DNA of 64,000 nt from Bradyrhizobium embrapense. Lineage in GTDB: Bacteria; Pseudomonadota; Alphaproteobacteria; Rhizobiales; Xanthobacteraceae. The notes beneath the pieces were generated by a model. It made no database searches. It was not told the DNA's origin and saw only the letters and a program-made list of their open reading frames with translations. The position numbers were made by a program, and so were the translations under genes. The stretch is from NCBI RefSeq assembly GCF_001189235.2, contig NZ_LFIP02000001.1:868001-932000 (forward strand), given 5' to 3'. Below, piece by piece: positions 57,612 through 64,000 of the stretch (position 1 is the stretch's first letter; each line of letters starts with the position of its first letter).

Positions 57612-59189
57612 TCAGCCTTGCACCAGGCCGCGGCTGACCAAGTTGATATCGTCGGGGTTGACGAGGTCCTTCGCCGTCCAACCGGAGACGTCGTAGTCGC
57701 TCATGCAGTTGCGCACGAAATCCTGCATGGCGCCGAGGTCGCCGGTCGCGCCCGCGGCCATCAGCGTTTCGACGCGCAGGTTCTCGTAATTGCCCGCGTA
57801 GTTGCGCTCGTAGAGTTCGTGCCGGCCGCCGAACTCCGAGCCGACCGCGTCCCAGAGCAGCTTGAGCAGCTTGATCCGGTCGATCGCGGCATAGCCGTTG
57901 GAGCCGCGCACGAAGCGGTCGAGATACGGCCGGATCGCCTCGCTCTCGAGGTCGGCCGAGCTCGACGGCAGGTAGATCAGACCGCTCGCGACATGGCGCT
58001 CGATCAGTTCCTTGATCCGCGGATAGGCCATCGGGGCGAACACGCGATAGGCCAACCCGTAGTTCAGGTTCGGCAGATTGTAGCCCTCGGTGCCCTGCCA
58101 GGGGATCGGCGACTTCACCATCGCATCCGAGATGCCGTGGAACAGATTGCGCCAGGCGATCACCTCGCCCACTGCCGTCTGCACGCCGCGAAAATCCTTC
58201 GATCCGGTCGCCTCCACCGCCATCGAGAACAGGCCGGCGATGAAGTCGAGCTTGACGGCGAGCCGCGTCACGCCATGCAGCGTGAAGCGCGGGATGAAGC
58301 CCGACGCCGGGAAGAACTGGTTGATCTTGTCGACGTCGCCATAGATGAAGACGTTCTCCCAGGGCACCAGCACCTTGTCGAACACGAGGATGGAATCGTT
58401 CTCATCGAAGCGGCTGGACAGCGGATAGTCGAACGGCGAGCCGGTCGCGGCCGCGGTGAATTCATAGGACGAGCGGGCGATCAGCTTGACGCCCTTGGCG
58501 TCCATCGGCGCCGTGAAGATCAGCGCGAACGACTTGTCCTTGATCGGGATGCCGTAGTGGGCGATGAAATTGTAGTGCGTCAGCGCCGAGCCGGTCGCAA
58601 CCACCTTCGCGCCCGAGACGATCAGGCCGGCGTCGGTCTCCTTCTCGACATGCATGAAGACATCGCGCACGTCCTCGATCGCGCGGTCTCGATCGATCGG
58701 AGGATTGACGATGGCGTGATTCCAGAAGTCGAGCCGCTCCTGGGTCCGGGCATACCATTTCTTCGCGTTGCCGGCGTATTCGCCATAGAAGCCCGAATTC
58801 GCGCCCAAGGTTCCGAGGAACGCCGCCTTGTAGTCCGGCGAGCGGCCCATCCAGCCGTACGCGACCTTCTGCAGTTCGGCGATTGCGTCGCGGCCCTTGA
58901 TCAGGTCATCGGCCGTGCGCGAGCCCAGGAAAAACGGATGGGTCAGCTGACCCGAGCCGGTGTCGGTCAGGACGCCGATCTGGTCCTTCTTCTCGTGAAA
59001 GCGGTCGTACCAGCGCGCCACCATCCGTGCCGAGTTGCGGAAGGCGGGATGCTGGGTGACGTTCTTGACGCGCTCGCCGTAGATGTAGATCTCTCGGCCA
59101 TCCTGGATGCTGTCCAGGAATTCCGCGCCGGTGTAGACGCTGGTGGTTGATGCTGGCGTGTCGGCCCGCAGGGCAGCTGCTGTAGACAT
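57612..59189 (-). CDS. FADH2-dependent aromatic hydroxylase (HpaB family)
   Basis: A 525-residue oxygenase component of a two-component flavin monooxygenase. It has the HpaB/acyl-CoA-dehydrogenase-like fold with [20 protein letters not shown] and [20 protein letters not shown] at the start. YDFIxHYG-like [40 protein letters not shown] and FADGGIxIRF-like motifs of the family follow. The strong site GGAGGAG precedes the ATG at 59189. HpaB relatives hydroxylate 4-hydroxyphenylacetate, chlorophenols or phenol. Because catC, catB and an intradiol dioxygenase lie beside it, I infer that it makes catechol or a substituted catechol, for example from phenol. Its reduced FAD would come from the flavin reductase encoded across the divergent promoter. 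Confidence 0.88.
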   Translation of the reverse strand: MSTAAALRADTPASTTSVYTGAEFLDSIQDGREIYIYGERVKNVTQHPAFRNSARMVARWYDRFHEKKDQIGVLTDTGSGQLTHPFFLGSRTADDLIKGRDAIAELQKVAYGWMGRSPDYKAAFLGTLGANSGFYGEYAGNAKKWYARTQERLDFWNHAIVNPPIDRDRAIEDVRDVFMHVEKETDAGLIVSGAKVVATGSALTHYNFIAHYGIPIKDKSFALIFTAPMDAKGVKLIARSSYEFTAAATGSPFDYPLSSRFDENDSILVFDKVLVPWENVFIYGDVDKINQFFPASGFIPRFTLHGVTRLAVKLDFIAGLFSMAVEATGSKDFRGVQTAVGEVIAWRNLFHGISDAMVKSPIPWQGTEGYNLPNLNYGLAYRVFAPMAYPRIKELIERHVASGLIYLPSSSADLESEAIRPYLDRFVRGSNGYAAIDRIKLLKLLWDAVGSEFGGRHELYERNYAGNYENLRVETLMAAGATGDLGAMQDFVRNCMSDYDVSGWTAKDLVNPDDINLVSRGLVQG

Positions 59190-59303
59190 GGGTTTCTCCT
59201 CCGCTTGTGTCGTTGGACCGGCGGGCGTTGCCACACCGGCCCGGACCATCCCGTCACGCTCTTGGTCGGCGTGACATCGGAGGAAAAGCTACGCGCTCAG
59301 CCT

Positions 59304-59335
59304 GCGCGGGCGAAAGGTATCACACCATACCGCGC
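59304..59335. promoter_or_regulatory. Nested dyad in the divergent catabolic promoter, candidate LysR-type operator
   Basis: GGTAT (59316-59320) and ATACC (59327-59331) form a dyad with a 6-base centre, inside a wider one, GCGCGG (59304-59309) and CCGCGC (59330-59335). It lies about midway in the 263-bp gap between the hydroxylase gene (start 59189) and the FAD synthetase gene (start 59453). LysR-type regulators of cat genes bind ATAC-N7-GTAT-like dyads; here the half-sites are in the opposite order, so the match is only general. Confidence 0.45.
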
Positions 59336-59452
59336 GGACCGCCCCGGCACGGGCTATGACTGAGGCGGCACGGACCGGACGGCAATGATCGTCAGGCCGA
59401 TGCAACGCCGCAGCCGACGCTGCACGGCAAGGGAGCGAAACCGGAGCGAACC

Positions 59453-60082
59453 ATGGGCAGAGGCCTAGCCAAGGATTTTGACAGCACCACTGTCGCTTTC
59501 CATCGCGATGGGGAATTGGCCCTCACGGCCAGCGTCGTGACGATCGGTGCGTTCGACGGCGTCCACCGCGGCCACCAGGAATTGCTGCGGCAGACCATTG
59601 CGGCAGCGCGCCGCCGCAGCGTGCCGGCCGTGGTCTACACCTTCGATCCGCCGCCAAAGGTGTATTTCGGAAAGGCCGAGGCGCTAATCTCGCTGCGCGA
59701 AAAGCTCGATCGCATGGCAACATTCGCACCGCATCACATCGTGGTCGCCGATTTCAACCAGATCTACGTTCGGCGCAACGCGGCCGAGTTCCTCGCCGAG
59801 TTGCGGCGCTTGCGACCGCACGAAGTGATCGTCGGCGAGGATTTCCGCTTCGGGTCCTGCAAGGGCGGCACCGCGCAGTTGCTGCGGCAGCACTTCGACA
59901 CGCGCATCCTGCCGCCGGTGCGCTGCGGCAATGGAGAGGTTGTCTCCAGCAGCCGGATCCGCTTGCTTCGGCGGTCCGGCCTTAGCGCCGCCGCGGCAGC
60001 GCTGGAAGATTGGAGAGATATCGTGGCCGCATCGCCTGCCGATAGATCCGGCCTGCCCCAACTCGAGGTGATCGGCCCATGA
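59453..60082 (+). CDS. Stand-alone FMN adenylyltransferase (FAD synthetase, RibF N-domain only)
   Basis: A 209-residue nucleotidyltransferase. It shows all the marks of the RibF N-terminal domain: VVTIGAFDGVHRGHQELL (GxFDGVHxGH, 32-41), VYTFDPPPKVYFG, VIVGEDFRFG (126-134) and SSSRIR (165-170). It stops where the riboflavin kinase domain of bifunctional RibF would begin, so it should only add AMP to FMN to make FAD. The next gene, a flavin reductase, overlaps its stop (ATGA), and the divergent gene encodes an FADH2-using hydroxylase. By inference it secures FAD for that enzyme. A housekeeping ribF is expected elsewhere in the genome. Confidence 0.88.
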   Translation: MGRGLAKDFDSTTVAFHRDGELALTASVVTIGAFDGVHRGHQELLRQTIAAARRRSVPAVVYTFDPPPKVYFGKAEALISLREKLDRMATFAPHHIVVADFNQIYVRRNAAEFLAELRRLRPHEVIVGEDFRFGSCKGGTAQLLRQHFDTRILPPVRCGNGEVVSSSRIRLLRRSGLSAAAAALEDWRDIVAASPADRSGLPQLEVIGP

Positions 60083-60603
60083 CCACGATCGATCCGCGCG
60101 AGCTGCGCAATGCCTGCGGCCAATTCGGCACCGGCGTCACCATCATCACCACGCATTGCGAGGGGCGCGACCACGGCATGACGGCCAATGCCTTCATGTC
60201 GGTCTCGCTCGATCCGCCGCTGGTCGCGATCTCGATCGCGAAAAGCGCGAAGATGCTCTGCAACATCCAGAACACCGGCAGGTTTGCGGTCAGCGTGCTC
60301 GCCGAGGGCATGGAGGATCTGGCCTGGCATTTTGCGGGCAAGCCGAAGCTCGATCTCTGCGACGTCTTCGAGCGCCGCAACGAGCTGCCCGTCATCGCCA
60401 ACGCTGCGGCTTACTTCGTGACCGATCTTGCAGACGAAATCGTCGCCGGCGACCACACCATCTTCCTCGGCCGTGTCCGCGAGACGGCGCTGCAGCCCGG
60501 CAAGAAGCCGCTGCTGTTCTGCCGCGGCCGTTTCGGCGGCCTTGCCGATCCGCACCCGGCGCCCGCGATGCTGGAGAATGCCGCTTACGAATTTGTCTGG
60601 TGA
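60079..60603 (+). CDS. Flavin reductase (HpaC-like)
   Basis: A 174-residue NAD(P)H:flavin reductase of the flavin-reductase-like split-barrel family. The signatures are LRNACGQFGTGVTIITT, GMTANAFMSVSLDPPLVAIS and NTGRFAVSVLAEG; near the end GDHTIFLGRV and LLFCRGRFGGL. Such proteins supply FADH2 or FMNH2 to two-component monooxygenases. Its start overlaps the stop of the FAD synthetase gene, so both are made together. The natural partner is the HpaB-type hydroxylase encoded on the opposite strand. Confidence 0.93.
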   Translation: MTTIDPRELRNACGQFGTGVTIITTHCEGRDHGMTANAFMSVSLDPPLVAISIAKSAKMLCNIQNTGRFAVSVLAEGMEDLAWHFAGKPKLDLCDVFERRNELPVIANAAAYFVTDLADEIVAGDHTIFLGRVRETALQPGKKPLLFCRGRFGGLADPHPAPAMLENAAYEFVW

Positions 60604-60675
60604 AACCACCAGCCGATATTCCCGAAAACGGGGATGCAAGTTTGATCCAAACTGCAAGAAAAGGAGGAAACGACC

Positions 60676-61545
60676 ATGCTGAACGTCAACAAGGACACCA
60701 TCACCGACCACGTGATCGCCGCGCTCGCGAACGACATTCCGGATCGCAACCGCCAGATCATGACGAGCCTGATCCGCCACATGCACGCATTCTGCAAGGA
60801 GGTCGACCTGACCTTCGCCGAGTGGTTCGCCGCGTGCGAATTCCTGCGCCGCGCCGGCGACATCTCGGACGAGAAGCGCAACGAGTTCATCCTGATCGCC
60901 GACATCCTCGGCGTCGAGGTGCTGGTCGACATGCTGGACCACAAGGTTACCGACGGTGAAAGCGAGTCCACCGTGCTCGGACCATTCTACCGGGAGAACC
61001 CGCCGGCGCTCCCAAAGGGCGCCTCCATCATCAAGAAGACGTTCGACAACGCGCAGACCGTCAAGGTCTCAGGGCGCATCAGCGACACCGCGGGCCGGCC
61101 GATCGAAGGCGTCACCATCGACGTCTGGGAAGACGCGCCGAACGGGCTCTACGACCTGCAAGACCCGGAGCAGCCGGCCTATAATCTGCGCGGACGGTTC
61201 ACCACCGATGCCAACGGCGAATACGCCTTCGTGGCGCTGCGTCCCGAGCCCTACCCGATCCCCTATGACGGCGCCGGTGGCGAGCTCCTGAAGTACATGG
61301 GGCACCATCCCTGGCGTCCCGGCCACATCCACTTCATGCTCTCGAAGGACGGCTATCAGTCGCTGATCTCGCAGATCTACGATTCCGAGACCAAGTATCT
61401 CGACAACGACTCGGTGTTCGCCGTGAAGCAGAGCCTGATCGGAAAGTTCGCCAAGGCCCCCGCCGGCGCCGACACCGATCTCGTTCTCGATTTCGACTTC
61501 AAGCTCAAGAAGGCAGCGGTCGAGCGCCTCGTCGCGGCCGAGTGA
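60676..61545 (+). CDS. Intradiol ring-cleavage dioxygenase (catechol/hydroxyquinol 1,2-dioxygenase)
   Basis: A 289-residue iron(III) dioxygenase. An N-terminal helical dimer domain (1-100) is followed by the catalytic beta domain. The iron ligands are likely Tyr159 (NGLYDLQD), Tyr193 (EPYPIPYDG), His217 and His219 (RPGHIHFML). The linker ESTVLGPFY and the PYPIPYDGAGGELL loop resemble hydroxyquinol and chlorocatechol dioxygenases more than classic CatA. Its neighbours catB and catC point instead to catechol or a substituted catechol, giving cis,cis-muconate. I therefore leave the symbol open. A strong site, AAGGAGGAAACGACC, precedes the ATG. It lies 72 bp after the flavin reductase. Confidence 0.9.
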   Translation: MLNVNKDTITDHVIAALANDIPDRNRQIMTSLIRHMHAFCKEVDLTFAEWFAACEFLRRAGDISDEKRNEFILIADILGVEVLVDMLDHKVTDGESESTVLGPFYRENPPALPKGASIIKKTFDNAQTVKVSGRISDTAGRPIEGVTIDVWEDAPNGLYDLQDPEQPAYNLRGRFTTDANGEYAFVALRPEPYPIPYDGAGGELLKYMGHHPWRPGHIHFMLSKDGYQSLISQIYDSETKYLDNDSVFAVKQSLIGKFAKAPAGADTDLVLDFDFKLKKAAVERLVAAE

Positions 61546-61556
61546 TACGCACAACG

Positions 61557-61585
61557 CCCTGCCGGGCCCGGAAAGCCTGGCAGGG
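61557..61585 (+). other. Hairpin between the dioxygenase gene and catB
   Basis: CCCTGCC (61557-61563) pairs with GGCAGGG (61579-61585), 11 bases after the dioxygenase stop and 28 bases before the catB start. There is only TT after it, so it is more likely an mRNA processing or attenuation element than a full terminator. Confidence 0.4.
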
Positions 61586-61613
61586 TTCATTCTCAACTGA
61601 CCTGCGAGGACCT

Positions 61614-62792
61614 ATGAGTCGTGCCGTGATCGAAATCGCCAAGCCCGTGGGGCAAGTGCGGAGTGTCGTGCAAGACACTGCGATCCGCAGTATCCGCGCC
61701 ACCATCGTGGAAGCGCCGACCCGCCGGCGGCACAAGCTCTCGAACACGGAAGTCACGCATCAGGGCTACGTGCTGGTGCGTGTGCTGCTCGACAACGGCG
61801 TGACGGGTATCGGCGAAGCCTCGACGCTCGGCGGGCCGCGCTGGGCCGAGGAGAGCGTGGAATCGATCAAGGCTGCGGTCACGAACTATCTGGCGCCGGC
61901 GCTGCTCGGGCAACCTGCCCTCGCTTTCGAGACCAATGGCTTGCGCATGAGCAAGGCCGCCACCCGCAATTTCGCGGCCAAGGGCGCGATCGAATCCGCC
62001 CTGCTCGACGCCGCCGGCAAGACGCTCGGCCTACCCGCCAGCGCCCTGCTCGGCGGCGCGGTTCGCCAGCGCATGGAGGTGATCTGGGCGCTGGCCTCGG
62101 GCGACAGCGGCCAGGAGCTGGAGGAAGCGAAAGAGAAACTGCTGCGCCGCGAACATCGCCAGTTCAAGATCAAGTTCGGCTTCAATCGCCCGCAGGCCGA
62201 TCTGAAGCGGTTGCAGACGCTGCGCGCCGGCCTCGGCGACGAGGTGCGCCTGATCGTCGATGTCAACCAGGGTTGGACCGAAGCCGAATGCATCCGCTTC
62301 CTGCCCGCGCTGGAGGAGCTGGAAGTCGCGCTGGTCGAGCAGCCGGTGTCGGCGCTGCAGCTGGAAGCCATGGCGCGTGTCGCGGCGCGCACCTCCATCC
62401 CGTTGCTTGTCGACGAAGCGGCCTTCACCAAGGAGGAAATCGCCCGCGTCGCCACGATGGGTTGCGGCAGCGTCTATTCGCTGAAGCTCGTGAAGAGCGG
62501 CGGCCTGTTCGAGATGAAGCGCGCCGCCGCGGTGGCCAGCGCGCACGGCCTCGAGCTCTACGGCGGCTGCCTGCTGGAGAGTAGCATCGGCGCCGCCGCG
62601 CATCTCGCCGCATTCGCTACCCTGCCCAAACTCGAATGGGGCAGCGAGCATTTCGGCCCGCGGATCCTGGTGGAGGATCTCGTCGTCAACCCGATCAGGT
62701 TCGACGCGTTCGAGATCTGCGTGCCTGATGGCCCCGGCCTCGGCATCGAGGTCGACGAGGACAAGATCCGCGCCTTCGCCCGCAAGGATTAG
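61614..62792 (+). CDS. catB: Muconate cycloisomerase
   Basis: A 392-residue enolase-superfamily enzyme that closes cis,cis-muconate to muconolactone. Catalytic residues are all present: Lys185-x-Lys187 (FKIKFGF), metal ligands Asp216 (VDVNQGW), Glu242 (LVEQPV) and Asp267 (VDEAAFTKEE), Lys291 (SLKLVKSGG) and Glu322 (GGCLLESSIG). The N-terminal RRRHKLSNTEVTHQGYVLVR is typical of CatB. The first 20 residues are an extra extension compared with the 373-residue Pseudomonas enzyme. The ATG at 61614 follows GAGGA; the frame is open further up without support. It is the last enzyme gene of the plus-strand catabolic operon. Confidence 0.93.
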   Translation: MSRAVIEIAKPVGQVRSVVQDTAIRSIRATIVEAPTRRRHKLSNTEVTHQGYVLVRVLLDNGVTGIGEASTLGGPRWAEESVESIKAAVTNYLAPALLGQPALAFETNGLRMSKAATRNFAAKGAIESALLDAAGKTLGLPASALLGGAVRQRMEVIWALASGDSGQELEEAKEKLLRREHRQFKIKFGFNRPQADLKRLQTLRAGLGDEVRLIVDVNQGWTEAECIRFLPALEELEVALVEQPVSALQLEAMARVAARTSIPLLVDEAAFTKEEIARVATMGCGSVYSLKLVKSGGLFEMKRAAAVASAHGLELYGGCLLESSIGAAAHLAAFATLPKLEWGSEHFGPRILVEDLVVNPIRFDAFEICVPDGPGLGIEVDEDKIRAFARKD

Positions 62793-62919
62793 CGAGATGG
62801 CGTCGGCCAGGCGGAGAATTGACAATCAAGGGATGCCCGCCCAGTCTTCGCGTCGGAACCACCGTCTCGATCGTGCGCCGATGACCACGCGATATCAAAC
62901 CCGGCAGGCCTTTCCCGCA

Positions 62920-62950
62920 GCTTCCGCGGAAGCGCGCGGACAAATGTCCG
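62920..62950. promoter_or_regulatory. Two adjacent palindromes before the LysR-type gene
   Basis: GCTTCCGCGGAAGC (62920-62933) is a perfect 14-bp palindrome. Three bases further on, CGGACA (62937-62942) and TGTCCG (62945-62950) form a second dyad around AA. They end 7 or 28 bases before the possible regulator starts. They could be operators for autoregulation or an RNA stem that affects translation. Confidence 0.45.
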
Positions 62951-62978
62951 GCTGACCGTGACCGATCGCGACGACGTG

Positions 62979-63875
62979 ATGGATCTGAGGCGGCTGGTCT
63001 ACTTCGTCGCCGTCGCCGAGGAATTGCATTTCGGCCGTGCCGCGTCGCGGCTTGCGATCGCCCAGCCGCCGCTCAGTCGGCAGATTGCGCAGCTGGAGAG
63101 CGATCTCGGCGTCGTGCTCATCGACCGCAGCCGGAGCCAGATCCGGCTGACCCAGGCCGGCAGCGTCCTGCTGGAGCGAGCGCGCGACGTGCTGGAGCGG
63201 CTTGACCGCACGCACCGCGAGATCAAGCGGATCGGGGAAGGCTTTTCGGGGCACCTGCGCGTCGCCTTCGTCGGATCGGCGACCTATGGCGTGCTGCCCA
63301 ACGTGATCAAGGCGTTTCGCTCGGCCTATCCGGATGTGGAGCTGGCGCTGTCGGCGATGAATAACGCCGAGCAGAAGCGCGCGGTGATCCAGCGCGAGAT
63401 CGATATCGCGGTCGCCCGCCCTTCGCTCGACGACGAGGAGTTGAAGTCGGAGCCGCTGCTGCAGGAGCCGTTGATCCTCGCGCTATCAGACACCTCGCCG
63501 CTGCTCGAACAGCAGGTCACGCGGCTGGCGGCGCTCAAGGCCGAGACGTTCGTTCTCTATCCGCGCAAGCCGCGTCCGAGCTTCGCCGACCACATCCTCA
63601 ATATCTGCCTTGAAGAGGGCTTCATTCCGAAATCGCAGGTGCTGGCGCAGGACTACCAGACCGCGATCAGCCTGGTGTCGGTGGGCGTCGGCATCGCGCT
63701 GGTGCCGCAATCCGTCTCGCAGGCGGAACGTCCCGGCGTCGCCTACCGCGCCTATGAGGGGCACAATCCCGGCACCGCGCTGTCGCTGAACTACCGGCGC
63801 GACAACCGGATGCCACACCTCTTCAACTTCCTGAAGATCGCACACGACGTCACGCGGCGGCAGCGCAAGCAGTAA
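62979..63875 (+). CDS. LysR-family transcriptional regulator (CatR/BenM-like)
   Basis: A regulator of about 298 residues. The winged helix is MDLRRLVYFVAVAEELHFGR, AASRLAIAQPPLSRQIAQLE and DLGVVLIDRS; the effector domain (about 90-295) has the usual two lobes with VAFVGSATYGVLPNVIKAFR. The E-E-L-H-F-G-R-A and PPLSRQI forms are those of the CatR/BenM/ClcR group, which respond to cis,cis-muconate or chloromuconate. The frame opens at GTG 62958, but ATG 62979 gives the standard LysR start. It lies 186 bp after catB on the same strand and most likely controls the divergent promoter at 59190-59452. Confidence 0.92.
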   Translation: MDLRRLVYFVAVAEELHFGRAASRLAIAQPPLSRQIAQLESDLGVVLIDRSRSQIRLTQAGSVLLERARDVLERLDRTHREIKRIGEGFSGHLRVAFVGSATYGVLPNVIKAFRSAYPDVELALSAMNNAEQKRAVIQREIDIAVARPSLDDEELKSEPLLQEPLILALSDTSPLLEQQVTRLAALKAETFVLYPRKPRPSFADHILNICLEEGFIPKSQVLAQDYQTAISLVSVGVGIALVPQSVSQAERPGVAYRAYEGHNPGTALSLNYRRDNRMPHLFNFLKIAHDVTRRQRKQ

Positions 63876-63882
63876 CCTGCCG

Positions 63883-64000
63883 TCAGGCCGCGACCGCCGC
63901 AGGCGGGCGATCGTCAACGCGTGCGATCGCATCGCGCAGCACGTCGATCCCGGCGCCCGGCCGTACGCCGTTCTCCGCGAGGTGCCTGCGGAAGGCACGC
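63883..64000 (-). CDS. C-terminal fragment of an unidentified protein (runs off the window)
   Basis: On the minus strand an open frame enters from the window edge and ends in TGA at 63885-63883. It reads RAFRRHLAENGVRPGAGIDV and then LRDAIARVDDRPPAAVAA. Codon use is like that of the neighbouring genes, with G/C at most third positions. It converges with the LysR gene, seven bases between the stops. Too little is visible to name a family. Confidence 0.45.
   Translation of the reverse strand, partial: RAFRRHLAENGVRPGAGIDVLRDAIARVDDRPPAAVAA

Overview
This 64 kb window is GC-rich, densely coded and typical of an alphaproteobacterial chromosome. Gene content and several dispersed palindromic repeats that I recognise from Bradyrhizobium suggest Bradyrhizobium or a close relative in the Nitrobacteraceae. 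That assignment rests on memory, since no search was possible. I see no rRNA, tRNA, CRISPR array, transposase or phage genes. Most of the window is ordinary core metabolism; the unusual parts are the two ends and several intergenic regions.

Left end (1-8 kb): the tail of an acyl-CoA synthetase, a DUF2889 protein, then a minus-strand kaiB-kaiC-hybrid histidine kinase operon (a clock-like module without kaiA). Next to it is a LuxR-type regulator whose upstream DNA carries a textbook EcfG general-stress promoter. A short-chain dehydrogenase, a small membrane protein and a TerC-type membrane protein follow.

8-33 kb: housekeeping. An RraA-like protein, phospholipid synthesis (psd, pssA) beside an Atm1-type ABC exporter, a LOG-family protein, and the overlapping cysS-GNAT-cimA operon preceded by a tiny Cys-containing leader ORF. 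Then come a DUF2865 protein, and an aroG-dgkA-FAD oxidoreductase-nadE run whose aroG/dgkA junction is made of a 14-bp tandem repeat. After an alpha/beta hydrolase there is a structured non-coding block (25.7-26.5 kb), a frameshifted DUF3592 gene, cupin and DUF2934 genes, gor, DUF2059, rpiA, a short-chain dehydrogenase with a frameshifted 3' end, gph and a lipoprotein.

33-57 kb: moaA; TRAP permease genes dctQ-dctM without a binding-protein gene beside them; an M20 peptidase; a two-component system divergent from a heavy-metal-type RND efflux operon (adaptor, pump, outer-membrane factor); small secreted proteins; two tandem paralogous Tat-exported TRAP binding proteins, each with its own terminator; an Mrp/ApbC ATPase; a glyoxalase-fold protein; a 3-hydroxyisobutyrate-dehydrogenase-like enzyme; a membrane histidine kinase; DUF1289; and a retropepsin-like protease.

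Right end (57-64 kb): a catabolic cluster around a divergent promoter. On the minus strand are an HpaB-type FADH2-dependent aromatic hydroxylase and catC. On the plus strand are a stand-alone FMN adenylyltransferase (the RibF N-domain only), a flavin reductase, an intradiol dioxygenase, catB and a LysR regulator. Together they could hydroxylate an aromatic ring, make the FAD and FADH2 needed for it, and carry a catechol through muconate to 3-oxoadipate enol-lactone. The dedicated FAD-making enzyme is the most interesting feature of the window.
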